Source: a candidate division BRC1 bacterium ADurb.Bin183 (lineage in GTDB: Bacteria > Sumerlaeota > Sumerlaeia > MWCT01). From it: 64,000 bases of DNA. Below, piece after piece: positions 1 to 8,921 of the stretch. Below the pieces are notes generated by a model. The model had not been told where the DNA came from, ran no database searches, and worked only from the letters and a program-made list of their open reading frames with translations. The DNA lies in NCBI GenBank assembly GCA_002070185.1, contig MWCT01000004.1:149319-213318 (forward strand), written 5' to 3'. How positions within the stretch are numbered: position 1 is the first letter of the stretch; each line of letters opens with the position of its first letter. The position numbers and the translations under genes are program-made.

Positions 1-288
1 GTCCTTGTGGATTATACGAATCTTTTACGGGCGCGCGGCATCCCGCTTTTCAAAGCTGTCCCGCAGGCTTGCCGCACTCGTTTGCGTCCTGTGCTTATGA
101 CATCTCTGACAACCATTGCCGCCTTGATTCCAATGGCATTTGGCAAAGGGCAAGGCTCCGAGGTTTGGAATCCCCTCGGCTTGACGGTTCTTGGCGGCAT
201 GTTAGTTTCGACTTTTATAACTCTCGTTCTTGTGCCTACATTATACACAATTATCGAGACGCATTTGCGCGGCAATCATGACAAGTGA
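1..288 (+). CDS. RND-family efflux transporter, C-terminal end (5' truncated by window)
   Basis: The reading frame is open from base 1 to a TGA at 286-288, so only the last 95 residues are present. The text RTRLRPVLMTSLTTIAALIP followed by a glycine-rich stretch and a final hydrophobic helix ending LVPTLYTII is the hallmark of the last two transmembrane helices of AcrB/CusA-type resistance-nodulation-division pumps. In that family the protein is a trimeric inner-membrane proton-driven exporter working with a periplasmic adaptor and an outer-membrane channel. Substrate class (drug or metal) cannot be told from this fragment. The next gene begins within about 9 bases, suggesting one operon. Confidence 0.9.
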   Translation, partial: VLVDYTNLLRARGIPLFKAVPQACRTRLRPVLMTSLTTIAALIPMAFGKGQGSEVWNPLGLTVLGGMLVSTFITLVLVPTLYTIIETHLRGNHDK

Positions 289-296
289 GGAAATTT

Positions 297-590
297 ATGA
301 CCACAGGGCTTATTATTGCATATTATGAAGCGCTTGATGAAGAAGTTATGGAACTTCTTGGCAAGCATAATATCAAGAGTTATACGAAATGGACCAAAGT
401 GGAAGGATGCGGCGAAGCCAGCGGACCCCACATGCTGAACACCGTGTGGCCCAAGGGAAATAATGTTCTTTTCTGCGTTCTTGAAGAATCTTACATTGCG
501 CCGCTTGTTGATGGTTTTTCTAAAATTCGCCAAGAGCATCTTTCTGAAGGGCTCAAGGTGTTTCAAATCCCCGTTGATATACTGACGTAG
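297..590 (+). CDS. PG0541-like, P-II-fold transporter-associated protein
   Basis: A 97-residue cytosolic protein directly after the RND pump gene. I place the start at ATG 297, preceded by GAGG at a good distance; a GTG at 285 overlapping the pump stop is the alternative. The sequence (MTTGLIIAYYEALDEEVMEL at the N-terminus, then a W-containing middle and a compact C-terminus) resembles the PG0541 family, small P-II-like proteins found next to RND transporters. Their role is thought to be regulation of the neighbouring transporter, by analogy to GlnB. Family assignment is by motif memory and gene context. It ends in TAG, which shows that TAG is a normal stop codon here. Confidence 0.72.
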   Translation: MTTGLIIAYYEALDEEVMELLGKHNIKSYTKWTKVEGCGEASGPHMLNTVWPKGNNVLFCVLEESYIAPLVDGFSKIRQEHLSEGLKVFQIPVDILT

Positions 591-600
591 TGTCTTGTAT

Positions 601-1956
601 TTATTTCATTGATATGAAAGACTTGGCAGCGTCGGGGTTATTCGAAAGAATCAATCTTGCAAAAACAGAAGTCCTCACAAGTCTGATAAAAGTCGCCTCG
701 TTTTCCTTCTCATCATTTGGTTTTGTCCATTCCCAGCCGGATTCCAAAACTGTTTCTTGGTAATCATGATATCGTTTCATCATAACCGTGCGCAAGGCTT
801 CTGCGGCTTCTTTTGCGTCTTCTTCCGTATCCCAGATGGAATCCCAGCGCAGCGCAAAACCGCCCTTTCCATCCCGATATATGGCATAACGGTCTCCGTC
901 CCATCCAGTCGCCGCCTGCGCCGATTTGTTGCCGGGAACATATTGGTCAAAAAGAAATTTGAATCCCATCTCGCCAAACACATTATGATAAATTCGGTTC
1001 CATATCTCGCCGCTCGCCACAAATGATTCGGGCAATGTTACCGTTGTCGGTTCATCCACATCATAGAAATATTTGTCAGGATGTAAAACCTGCTCCGTTG
1101 AGCGCGGCGGATATTTAATGACATAATCTCTGCCCTCCATTCCATTTTCCGCCATTGCTTCCATAACAAACGCCGCGCCCTGAATATAGGGGAATACCAA
1201 AATTTGTTGTAGGAAATAGGGCGCATTTGTGTATGCCGATTGATCCACGCCAAGCATTCCAACCAGCTGAAACAAATTTGTAATATTGAAATTTTTTTGC
1301 AGCCACTCGGACATCAGGATGGTGGCGTCGCCTTCAAGCATGGCAAGTTTGGCATAAACAGCGTCGTCATTATCCGGCTGGCGCATACCCATCGCCGCTA
1401 TGTTGAAATTTTGGTCCTGAAGGGCATGGCAGATTTCATGCGCAAGGATTACATCGGAAATGCTGTTTTTTTGATAAAATGTATCTATGAGATAAAATCG
1501 CTGTGTTGTATCATCATAAAGACCGGCAACCTGTTCGGCGAATAATTCTTTGAGCGTCGCTCTGACGTCGCATCCTTGCGGAATAAACCCTAAACGGATG
1601 AGCGCTTCTTGATAATGGGAGAGATTTTCGCCGGGATATTGCCGGCTGAACTCCTCTTCAATATATTTCAAAAGTTCGCTTTTGGTCATCAGTTGGGTTT
1701 CAAGGGGGTTTTTTATTTTGAATCCCCGTATTTTTGCGACGTCTTCTTTAAGTTGGAGAATGCGTTTATTGAGTTTGAATTGATTGAGTTCCTGTTTGAG
1801 CTTGTCATTTTCTCTTTTCAGAATCCGGTTTTCCTGCATCAGGAGATCCATTTTTATTTTGAGAATATCCGGAACATTCTCATTTGTTAAATGAGTTTCC
1901 TGCGAATAAAGAAACGGGGCGATTATTAAAAATATTCCCAATAAAAACTTTTTCAC
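601..1956 (-). CDS. secreted HExxH metalloprotease-like protein with coiled coil
   Basis: About 451 residues. The start is probably GTG 1956 (AAAGGA 8 bases upstream); ATG 1965 is also possible but sits on the Shine-Dalgarno sequence. The N-terminus is a clean signal peptide (KKFLLGIFLIIAPFLYSQ), followed by a charged heptad region (about residues 30-75) likely to form a coiled coil. Near residue 173 lies AHEICHALQDQ, an HExxH zinc-binding motif, and about 30 residues later MLEGDAT provides a plausible third ligand glutamate, as in gluzincin-type peptidases. Such HExxH plus LEGDAT proteins are widespread but poorly characterised. A periplasmic or lipid-surface peptidase is the best guess; the substrate is unknown. 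It is convergent with the upstream RND/PG0541 genes. Confidence 0.7.
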   Translation of the reverse strand: MKKFLLGIFLIIAPFLYSQETHLTNENVPDILKIKMDLLMQENRILKRENDKLKQELNQFKLNKRILQLKEDVAKIRGFKIKNPLETQLMTKSELLKYIEEEFSRQYPGENLSHYQEALIRLGFIPQGCDVRATLKELFAEQVAGLYDDTTQRFYLIDTFYQKNSISDVILAHEICHALQDQNFNIAAMGMRQPDNDDAVYAKLAMLEGDATILMSEWLQKNFNITNLFQLVGMLGVDQSAYTNAPYFLQQILVFPYIQGAAFVMEAMAENGMEGRDYVIKYPPRSTEQVLHPDKYFYDVDEPTTVTLPESFVASGEIWNRIYHNVFGEMGFKFLFDQYVPGNKSAQAATGWDGDRYAIYRDGKGGFALRWDSIWDTEEDAKEAAEALRTVMMKRYHDYQETVLESGWEWTKPNDEKENEATFIRLVRTSVFARLILSNNPDAAKSFISMK

Positions 1957-2045
1957 CAAGCGCATCCTTTTTTTGTTGAATTTGTTTTATACATTTTGGA
2001 TTTAATTTGTTTGTATTTATAAACAATCCCTAAAGGAGCAGCATT

Positions 2046-2996
2046 ATGACAATCAAGCCCTTTCGTCTTGAACCCGGTATGACCATCGGACTTGTGACTC
2101 CAGCTAGCGCCCCCGCAAGCCGGGAAACTATCAACAAAGGTATAAATAAACTTCAGGAACTTGGATACAAAACCAAAATAGCGCGATACGCCCTTGAAAA
2201 AACCGGGTACCTCTCTGGCACTGACAGACAGCGTCTTGCAGATCTCCATGCCATGTTCCGCGATCCCAAAATCCACGCCATCCTTTGTATGCGCGGCGGA
2301 TACGGCACGCCCCGCCTTTTAAAAGATTTAGATTTTGCACTCATAAAAAAGAATCCGAAAATTTTTGTGGGTTTCAGCGACATCACCGGTCTCCATATTG
2401 CCATCAACCGCAAAACGGGGCTCGCCACTTTTCACGGTCCCATGTTGACCTCCAATATTGCTCAGGAAAAAGAACGCGATTTTGCGCTAGGCGGTCTCCT
2501 GCGGATGTTATCCGAACCCAAACCATTCGGCTCCATCCTTGCCGGAAGCGGCATCAAATGCGGAAACACAATCCGGAAAGGGCGCGCAACGGGACAACTC
2601 ATCGGCGGCAATTTGAGCCTGCTTGTCACCCATCTTGGCACTCCATGGGATTTTTCCACAAAAGGCAAAATTGTTTTCATAGAAGAAATCGGCGAAACTA
2701 ACTACCGCATTGACCGCATGTTAACCCATCTTCTCAACGCTGGGAAATTATCCGATGCGGCGGGTATTGTTTTAGGACATTTTACCGATTGCGAGGAAAA
2801 GCCATCCGGCGATGGACGCCCCACTCAAAAGAATGAGGAGATTTTCCGAGAGCTTTTGGGAGGACTTGGCATCCCGGTTGCCGGCGGATTCCCTTTCGGT
2901 CATGAGGCGTTAAACGCAACGCTCCCCTATGGCATCAAAGCCACACTCGACGCCACACGGGGAGATCTCATCATCGAAGAGCCAGCGGTTAAATAA
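2046..2996 (+). CDS. muramoyltetrapeptide (LD-) carboxypeptidase, peptidase S66
   Basis: 316 residues, the usual S66 length, with ATG 2046 after AAAGGAG. LdcA-type enzymes remove the terminal D-alanine from muropeptide tetrapeptides during murein recycling; MccF relatives cleave microcin C. The expected serine, glutamate and histidine of the S66 triad are visible: Ser111 in GFSDIT, Glu213 or Glu214 in VFIEEIGE and His286 in PFGHEALNATLPYG. The oxyanion-side motif MRGGYGTPRLL is also present. No signal peptide is seen, consistent with a cytosolic recycling enzyme. LdcA and MccF cannot be separated with certainty from the sequence alone, but the absence of a microcin cluster favours LdcA. Confidence 0.9.
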   Translation: MTIKPFRLEPGMTIGLVTPASAPASRETINKGINKLQELGYKTKIARYALEKTGYLSGTDRQRLADLHAMFRDPKIHAILCMRGGYGTPRLLKDLDFALIKKNPKIFVGFSDITGLHIAINRKTGLATFHGPMLTSNIAQEKERDFALGGLLRMLSEPKPFGSILAGSGIKCGNTIRKGRATGQLIGGNLSLLVTHLGTPWDFSTKGKIVFIEEIGETNYRIDRMLTHLLNAGKLSDAAGIVLGHFTDCEEKPSGDGRPTQKNEEIFRELLGGLGIPVAGGFPFGHEALNATLPYGIKATLDATRGDLIIEEPAVK

Positions 2997-3003
2997 TAAA
3001 GAT

Positions 3004-4413
3004 TCATTTTCCTTTTCTTGTTGAGGCAATAAGAGAAAAGCCTTCGCGGAATAAGGTTGTGAATTCGTAGAGCGTGCGGACGCCCAGCAGGCGCCGAAAA
3101 ATGAACGACAATCGCAGATGATACCGTCTTATTGCCTCATTGCGGAGCGCCCAGAGGGTGGCGCGATCCAGCTCCGGTGTTTCATAGACCGGTTGTGAAA
3201 TGGAATTATCAAGCGTGGCAAGGTCGTCGCGGATTAATCCTTTTTGAATCGCCTCTTGACGAAATGCCGTGCCCATGCGAGGCATCGCTATATTGAATGA
3301 GGCAAACTCGGCGTTTAATTGAATGGCATATCTGATGGTTTTGCGGATGGATTCGACGGTGTCTCCGGGCAATCCAAGGATATAGTGCGCCAGAATTCTG
3401 ATACCAATCCGCCGGCACATCTCGACGACTTTTTTCACCTGTTCGACGGTAATCCCTTTTGTATATTGCTCAAGCAATTCTTCGCTGGCGGATTCAATCC
3501 CCAGCTGGATGGTGTGGCAACCTGCGGCTTTCATCTCCATTAAAAGTTCTTCATCGAGGACATTGACGCGCGAAAGGCAGACCCAAGTAAAATTGAATTC
3601 TTCATCTCGCATCCTTCTCAAAAGTTCCTGTGTGCGTTTTTTATGAACGCCAAAGGTAAGGTCTTTTATCCAGAGTTCCCGCACGCCCAATCGTTTAAGT
3701 TCTCTCATCTCTTCAAGGACGTTTTCCAGATTCCTCAATCGAAATCCAAGTTCCCCGCCGATACAGTAATCACAATGGAACGGGCAGCCATAATCTGTGA
3801 TGATGCCCGCATAAGGGAGGCGCAGTCCATGCGGAATGCGGTATTGCTTGAATGGAAAAATGTCATAGCGCGGAATGGGGATATAAAATTCTTCTTTGGG
3901 AAATTGTAAACCTCCTTTTTCAATTCCTCCATCGCTTTTGCGGAAGGAGATGTGATTGAAAGGTCCTGTTTCGCCTTTCAGATATTTAACAATATCATCG
4001 GAAATAAAGCTTAGAATGGCTGCATCAAGGAAAGAATATTCCGCAAAGAATTTATCGCCTTCCGCAAGCAGACAATCCCCCGTTCCAATGATATGAATTT
4101 TTCGTTCACACTTTTCGGATATTTGCCGCATTAGCGCAAAATCTTCCACGAAACTGACCGCCCCTGTGAGGAATATTATCGCATCGGGATTGATTTCAAG
4201 AACGCGCTCGATTGTTTCATCCGGTGTCAGCCGATGTTGCATGGCATCCAACGCGGCAAGTTCAAAATAATTTTTTAACACACCGGAAAGGGCGATTAAA
4301 TCATAAGGGCCCCAATAATAGTGGGCTTTAGAGGCGTGGCTGCAGTAATAATCTCGAAGATAGATATTTTCGCCGGGTGGATTTAAAAGCAGGATTTTTT
4401 CAAATTGAATCAT
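3004..4413 (-). CDS. B12-binding-like radical SAM protein
   Basis: 469 residues. The N-terminus (LLLNPPGENIYLRDYY) and the first 170 residues resemble the cobalamin-binding Rossmann domain of B12-dependent radical SAM enzymes. Cys210, Cys214 and Cys217 form the CxxxCxxC motif (DYGCPFHCDYC) that binds the [4Fe-4S] cluster and S-adenosylmethionine. It is followed by the ELWIKD strand and HTIQLGIES, then LAHYILGLPGDT, all typical of the Elp3/MiaB-like radical SAM barrel. Members often methylate or rearrange lipids, hopanoids or antibiotics; the substrate here is unknown. The start at ATG 4413 has only a weak ribosome-binding site. It faces the AT-rich region with DnaA boxes and is convergent with the S66 peptidase gene. 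Confidence 0.85.
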   Translation of the reverse strand: MIQFEKILLLNPPGENIYLRDYYCSHASKAHYYWGPYDLIALSGVLKNYFELAALDAMQHRLTPDETIERVLEINPDAIIFLTGAVSFVEDFALMRQISEKCERKIHIIGTGDCLLAEGDKFFAEYSFLDAAILSFISDDIVKYLKGETGPFNHISFRKSDGGIEKGGLQFPKEEFYIPIPRYDIFPFKQYRIPHGLRLPYAGIITDYGCPFHCDYCIGGELGFRLRNLENVLEEMRELKRLGVRELWIKDLTFGVHKKRTQELLRRMRDEEFNFTWVCLSRVNVLDEELLMEMKAAGCHTIQLGIESASEELLEQYTKGITVEQVKKVVEMCRRIGIRILAHYILGLPGDTVESIRKTIRYAIQLNAEFASFNIAMPRMGTAFRQEAIQKGLIRDDLATLDNSISQPVYETPELDRATLWALRNEAIRRYHLRLSFIFRRLLGVRTLYEFTTLFREGFSLIASTRKGK

Positions 4414-4880
4414 TTACAAACTCTAAAAAGCATATATTCAAATCATAAAAAGCATATACGAAATCTCCTTTTTTACGGTCAAGCAAAGGTTCAAAAAAAG
4501 GGAGATATAAAAAAGTTATCCACAGGACATAGGTTTAAAACGTGCAAGTGGAATAAAATCAATTATCTGTCTTAACAAAGTGAAAGGCTCAATACGTTTT
4601 TTGTATATCGGCTTCTTTCAGTTGTTCGTTAACAACTTTGATATAATCTTAATAATATCAATAATATAATAATTCGCCGCCTTTTATAAATAACTTTAAT
4701 AATTGTTTGTATGAAATTTTATTAACGGCGATATTTTTCATTATATTCATACAATAAAAATGTAAAAAAACCAAAGTTATCCACAGTGTTTTCCACAAGG
4801 CGGTTGATGCCGTATTTTACTTGAATATTACCGCTTATTCAGGCACGTTAATTGCTCATTAAATGGTAGAGGTGATTAAA
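4414..4880. other. AT-rich divergent intergenic region with DnaA-box cluster (candidate origin or DnaA-regulated region)
   Basis: About 450 bases without a gene between the divergent radical SAM gene and clpB. It contains two perfect E. coli-type DnaA boxes TTATCCACA at 4516-4524 and 4777-4785 and a one-mismatch box TTTTCCACA at 4789-4797, all in the same orientation. Between them is a very AT-rich block (about 4630-4770) that could be an unwinding element. An inverted repeat TTGTATGAA / TTCATACAA lies at 4707-4715 and 4746-4754. dnaA, dnaN and gidA are not next to it, so calling it oriC is inference. No CIRCE heat-shock operator was found. Confidence 0.45.
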
Positions 4881-7496
4881 ATGAGACTTGATAAATTAAC
4901 TATTAAAGCACAGGAAGCCGTGTCGCAGGCTCAATCAAAAGCCATGGATAGCGGCCATCCAGAGATATCTGTTGAGCATCTTTTTCTTGCTCTTGTGGAG
5001 CAGCAGGAAGGCGCCATTCCGGCTATTTTACAAAAAATCGGGGCAAACCTGGATTCAATAAAACATGAGTTAATCGCTTTGATTGAGCGCGCCCCGCGCG
5101 TTTCCGGCGTCTCTCAAATTGGAGCATCCCATGCCCTTCAAGAAGTTATTAACGACGCATGGAAAATCGCTCAACAAATGAAAGATGAGTATATTTCAAC
5201 CGAGCATCTATTGCTTAGTATTGTGCGGAATAAAAAAAGCCCTTCGCATGAAATTTTGAAAAAACATGGTGTGTCAGAAGGAGCCATTCTATCTGCGCTC
5301 AAGGATGTGCGTGGTTCACAAAGGGTCACAGACGTCAACCCTGAAGAGAAATATCAGGCTTTGAAGAGATATGGGCGTGATTTGACCGAAGAGGCGCGTT
5401 CGGGCAAACTGGACCCCGTTATTGGGCGCGATGATGAGATTCGCCGCCTGATTCAGGTTCTTTCGAGGCGCACTAAAAATAACCCTGTTCTCATCGGCGA
5501 GCCCGGCACCGGTAAAACCGCAATTGTCGAGGGGCTCGCCCAGCGTATCGTTAGCTCAGACGTCCCTGAGTCATTAAAGAGAAAACGTCTTATCGCCCTT
5601 GATTTGGGAGCCCTTGTGGCGGGCGCAAAATTCAGGGGCGAGTTTGAAGATAGGCTGAAAGCTGTCCTCAAAGAAATTGAGGAATCCGAAGGCGAAACCA
5701 TCGTCTTTATTGATGAGCTTCACACTATTGTGGGCGCCGGCGCGGCTGAAGGGGCGGTGGATGCTTCTAACATGCTCAAACCCGCTCTTGCTCGCGGCGC
5801 GCTTCATTGCATTGGCGCCACCACCATTGATGAATACCGTAAATATGTGGAAAAAGATGCAGCGCTGGAGCGTCGGTTTCAACCAATTATGGTTGATGAG
5901 CCGAGCGTTGAAGATTCCATAGCTATTTTACGAGGGCTCAAAGAGCGGTATGAGGTCCATCATGGCGTTCGCATAGCCGATTCCGCCCTTGTTGCCGCCG
6001 CCATTCTTTCGCATCGCTACATCTCGGATCGCTTTCTGCCGGATAAGGCAGTTGATTTAATTGACGAAGCGGCGTCGCGCCTAAGAATCGAGATTGATTC
6101 CATGCCGCAGGAAATAGATGTTGTCGAACGCCGTATTCGCCAAATCGAAATCGAGCGGCAGGCGTTAAAAAAAGAGAAAGACAAGGCTTCCAAAGAACGG
6201 CTTGAAAAGCTTGAAGCCGAGCTTGCAGAAGCAAAAGAAGATAGCGATTCTCTCAAAGCGCACTGGCAAAATGAAAAGAAGATTGTCTCTGAAATCGGCG
6301 TTCTGCAACAGGAACTCGATTCCCTGAAAATCATGGAACAAAAAGTGGAAAGGCAGGGCGACCTGACCAAAGTCAGCGAGATTCGCTATGCCCGTATCCC
6401 GGATATACAAAATAAGATTGAGGCTGCCAATAAAGAACTCGCTCAGCTCCAGAAGGATAAAAAAATGCTCAAGATGGAGGTTGATGAGGAGGATATCGCT
6501 GAACTTGTTTCCAGATGGACTGGGGTCCCCGTCTCGCGCCTCATTGAAGGCGAGATTGAAAAGCTCGTCAAAATGGAGGAGCGTCTGCATAAAAGGGTGG
6601 TCGGACAAGAAAATGCCATCGTTGCTGTTTCAAATGCGGTTCGGCGCGCGCGAAGCGGCTTGCAAGATCCCAATCGTCCAATTGGGTCGTTCATCTTTCT
6701 TGGACCAACCGGCGTGGGCAAAACCGAACTAGCGCGCGCTCTTGCGGAGTTCCTTTTTGATGATGAGCAAAATATGGCGCGCATTGACATGAGCGAATAT
6801 ATGGAAAAACACACCGTCTCGCGTTTGATTGGCGCGCCGCCTGGATATGTCGGTTATGAGGAAGGTGGACAATTGACCGAAGCCGTGCGCCGCAAACCTT
6901 ATTCGGTTGTCCTGTTTGATGAAATCGAAAAGGCGCATCCAGAAGTTTTTAACGTCCTCTTGCAGATACTGGAAGATGGGCGTTTAACGGACGGTCACGG
7001 CAAAATCGTCAATTTCAAAAATACGGTTGTAATCATGACCTCCAATGTTGGCTCTGAGTGGATTGACCAATTGGCGAGAACGGAAGCAAACATTGATATT
7101 TCCGACAATTTGGAAAGGAAACGAAAATTATCCGAACAGGTGCGCGAAGCCTTGCGCGCCCAATTCAAACCCGAGTTTTTGAATCGCATTGATGAGATTG
7201 TCATTTTCGATAATCTCACACGCGGCGATATGGATCATATCATTGATATTCAACTCGAAAAGGTTCGGGAGCGTCTTGCCGCAAGGAATATTAAGTTGGA
7301 GATAACAAAGGACGCCCGCGAAAAGATATCCGATGCGGGCTATGATCCGGCTTACGGCGCTCGACCGTTGAAAAGAGCCATTCAGCGTTTGCTCCTTGAC
7401 CCGCTTGCCCTTGAGCTTTTATCGGGTAAATTCAAAGAAGGCGATGCCATCAAGGTTGGCTGCAAACAGGACGCTTTGGTTTTTTCCCGCGTTTGA
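4881..7496 (+). CDS. clpB: ATP-dependent disaggregase ClpB
   Basis: 871 residues from ATG 4881, chosen because GAGGTG lies just upstream and [14 protein letters not shown] is the standard ClpB beginning; an upstream in-frame ATG at 4863 is less likely. Domains in order: Clp N-terminal repeats (1-145), first AAA+ module with Walker A GEPGTGKT (Lys212) and Walker B VFIDELH, the long coiled-coil middle domain (about 400-530, rich in E, K, L and Q) that marks ClpB rather than ClpA or ClpC, and a second AAA+ module with GPTGVGKT (Lys614) and [14 protein letters not shown]. ClpB works with DnaK to rescue aggregated protein in the cytosol. Its stop codon abuts the stop of the convergent next gene, with no spacer. 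Confidence 0.98.
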   Translation: MRLDKLTIKAQEAVSQAQSKAMDSGHPEISVEHLFLALVEQQEGAIPAILQKIGANLDSIKHELIALIERAPRVSGVSQIGASHALQEVINDAWKIAQQMKDEYISTEHLLLSIVRNKKSPSHEILKKHGVSEGAILSALKDVRGSQRVTDVNPEEKYQALKRYGRDLTEEARSGKLDPVIGRDDEIRRLIQVLSRRTKNNPVLIGEPGTGKTAIVEGLAQRIVSSDVPESLKRKRLIALDLGALVAGAKFRGEFEDRLKAVLKEIEESEGETIVFIDELHTIVGAGAAEGAVDASNMLKPALARGALHCIGATTIDEYRKYVEKDAALERRFQPIMVDEPSVEDSIAILRGLKERYEVHHGVRIADSALVAAAILSHRYISDRFLPDKAVDLIDEAASRLRIEIDSMPQEIDVVERRIRQIEIERQALKKEKDKASKERLEKLEAELAEAKEDSDSLKAHWQNEKKIVSEIGVLQQELDSLKIMEQKVERQGDLTKVSEIRYARIPDIQNKIEAANKELAQLQKDKKMLKMEVDEEDIAELVSRWTGVPVSRLIEGEIEKLVKMEERLHKRVVGQENAIVAVSNAVRRARSGLQDPNRPIGSFIFLGPTGVGKTELARALAEFLFDDEQNMARIDMSEYMEKHTVSRLIGAPPGYVGYEEGGQLTEAVRRKPYSVVLFDEIEKAHPEVFNVLLQILEDGRLTDGHGKIVNFKNTVVIMTSNVGSEWIDQLARTEANIDISDNLERKRKLSEQVREALRAQFKPEFLNRIDEIVIFDNLTRGDMDHIIDIQLEKVRERLAARNIKLEITKDAREKISDAGYDPAYGARPLKRAIQRLLLDPLALELLSGKFKEGDAIKVGCKQDALVFSRV

Positions 7497-8834
7497 TTAT
7501 TGAGAAAAGCCGAGCTGGTAATAAGGAATTATCGAACGGAGGTCATCGCCCGTTGAGTCGCCTGAGTCAATTCTATCCGGCCCGTCGCTATGAATTTCGC
7601 CGAAAATATTTCCGGAATTCGGAGCCTTTTTGAGCGTGTATCGGATTTTTCCGCCCCATCTATCAAGAATCGGAAGGGTCTTTTCAGAAATGTAAGGACC
7701 CTTCCAACCCGGCAGTCCGGGGTCTTCGATAAGGATGCTGAATCCCATTTCATTTGTCGGATATATTCCTGTATCTTTTGCGAATTTGAAAAAGGCTTCT
7801 TTGTATTCATCCAGTCGGTCGGCTTCGCGATTTGTCAAAATCGTCTGGTTTGCCTCGCTCATAATTGCATCATAACGCTTGCCGTCTTCCGCAACGTTTT
7901 TTGCCACAGCGTCAATTTCCATTCTGCCGATAAGGAAATGCGAAGCTACTTCGCGGTGAACTTCTTCCGCCCATGCATCCCACTCCGTCCATTCTTTAAT
8001 TTCATCTTCTCCCACGGTTTTTGTTTCTGTGAGGTTGCCTGATGAATCCGTTGAAATGGATTTGTTTGCGGACAGGATTACCTCCGCGCCGCCAGCCGCG
8101 CCAATTGTATAAACGCTGCCAGAAAAAACTGCCACGCGTGCTTTTGGGCTTTCATTCAAACTTACTTTGAAAAGTGTTCCGCGCACGCCGGCAACAAGGT
8201 CGGGCGTCTTGACGGTATAATCAATAAGTCCGCTGCCGGGGGTTATATTGTTCCAAATCCGTCCGCTTTTAAGCTCAACCGTCACCTTTTCCGCCTTCTC
8301 ATCCATCGCCGCCAGCACGAAGTGCGAATCAGGCGGAAGCCTCAATTCGCCGCGTCCGCGCAATTTTATCTTCACTTTTCCTGCGCCAGTTCGCACCTCA
8401 TCCTTAACCTTGAGTTGCAAATTATCAACCGCCGAAGTCCATTCAATCACCTCAGGCATTCGCACAAACACATCTTTTGATATTCCAAACACCACGGCAT
8501 CATAACCGGCGATAATATCCGCAGTCCCGCCGACAGGTCGAGGCAGCGGTCTTTTTTCGCCGGCTTGTGCGGCTGGATGTTGCGAGGCGACGTTACCCGA
8601 TTTGGGCGTTTCGGGTTTATAAATAACTTTAGCAACTCCTTTGCGGGGAAAGCTCAGCAAACCATAATCCGCCGTCTCAATCTCAACCGTGTCTTCTGTG
8701 TCGGCAACAATTTTTCCATAAAACACCTTATCGCCTTTAAGCCGAACTTCATCGGCGGAGGAATTATTGGGGACAAGAATTGAGAACAGAAACAAAGCGA
8801 TGAGACAATATTTAATATATGGAATAGATTTCAT
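7497..8834 (-). CDS. secreted FecR-domain protein with GspG-like C-terminal domain
   Basis: 445 residues from ATG 8834, chosen because GGAAGA precedes it and a signal peptide follows (IKYCLIALFLFSILVP, cleavage near NSSADE). Residues about 30-65 form a small repeat-like strand region. A FecR-type domain follows, recognisable from VKDEVRTGAGKVKIKLRGRG, LKSGRIWNN and VKTPDLVAGVRGTLFKV. The last 100 residues match the soluble domain of type II secretion major pseudopilins: DTGIYPTNEMGFSILIEDP, GWKGPYI, DRWGGKIRYTL and HSDGPDRIDSGDSTGDDL. It lacks the prepilin helix, so it cannot be a normal pseudopilin. The combination is unusual; function unknown, perhaps a periplasmic sensor or scaffold. Confidence 0.75.
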   Translation of the reverse strand: MKSIPYIKYCLIALFLFSILVPNNSSADEVRLKGDKVFYGKIVADTEDTVEIETADYGLLSFPRKGVAKVIYKPETPKSGNVASQHPAAQAGEKRPLPRPVGGTADIIAGYDAVVFGISKDVFVRMPEVIEWTSAVDNLQLKVKDEVRTGAGKVKIKLRGRGELRLPPDSHFVLAAMDEKAEKVTVELKSGRIWNNITPGSGLIDYTVKTPDLVAGVRGTLFKVSLNESPKARVAVFSGSVYTIGAAGGAEVILSANKSISTDSSGNLTETKTVGEDEIKEWTEWDAWAEEVHREVASHFLIGRMEIDAVAKNVAEDGKRYDAIMSEANQTILTNREADRLDEYKEAFFKFAKDTGIYPTNEMGFSILIEDPGLPGWKGPYISEKTLPILDRWGGKIRYTLKKAPNSGNIFGEIHSDGPDRIDSGDSTGDDLRSIIPYYQLGFSQ

Positions 8835-8921
8835 ATCCGTCTTCCGGCACAATCTATGGATTTCATAATCTACCAGCACATTATATTTCAATTGTTTTAT
8901 GATGTCAGGGGAAATAATAAT

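Noticed and set aside
4414..4880. CIRCE or other heat-shock operator for clpB
   Set aside because: No TTAGCACTC-N9-GAGTGCTAA-like inverted repeat is present; the inverted repeat at 4707-4754 does not match it.
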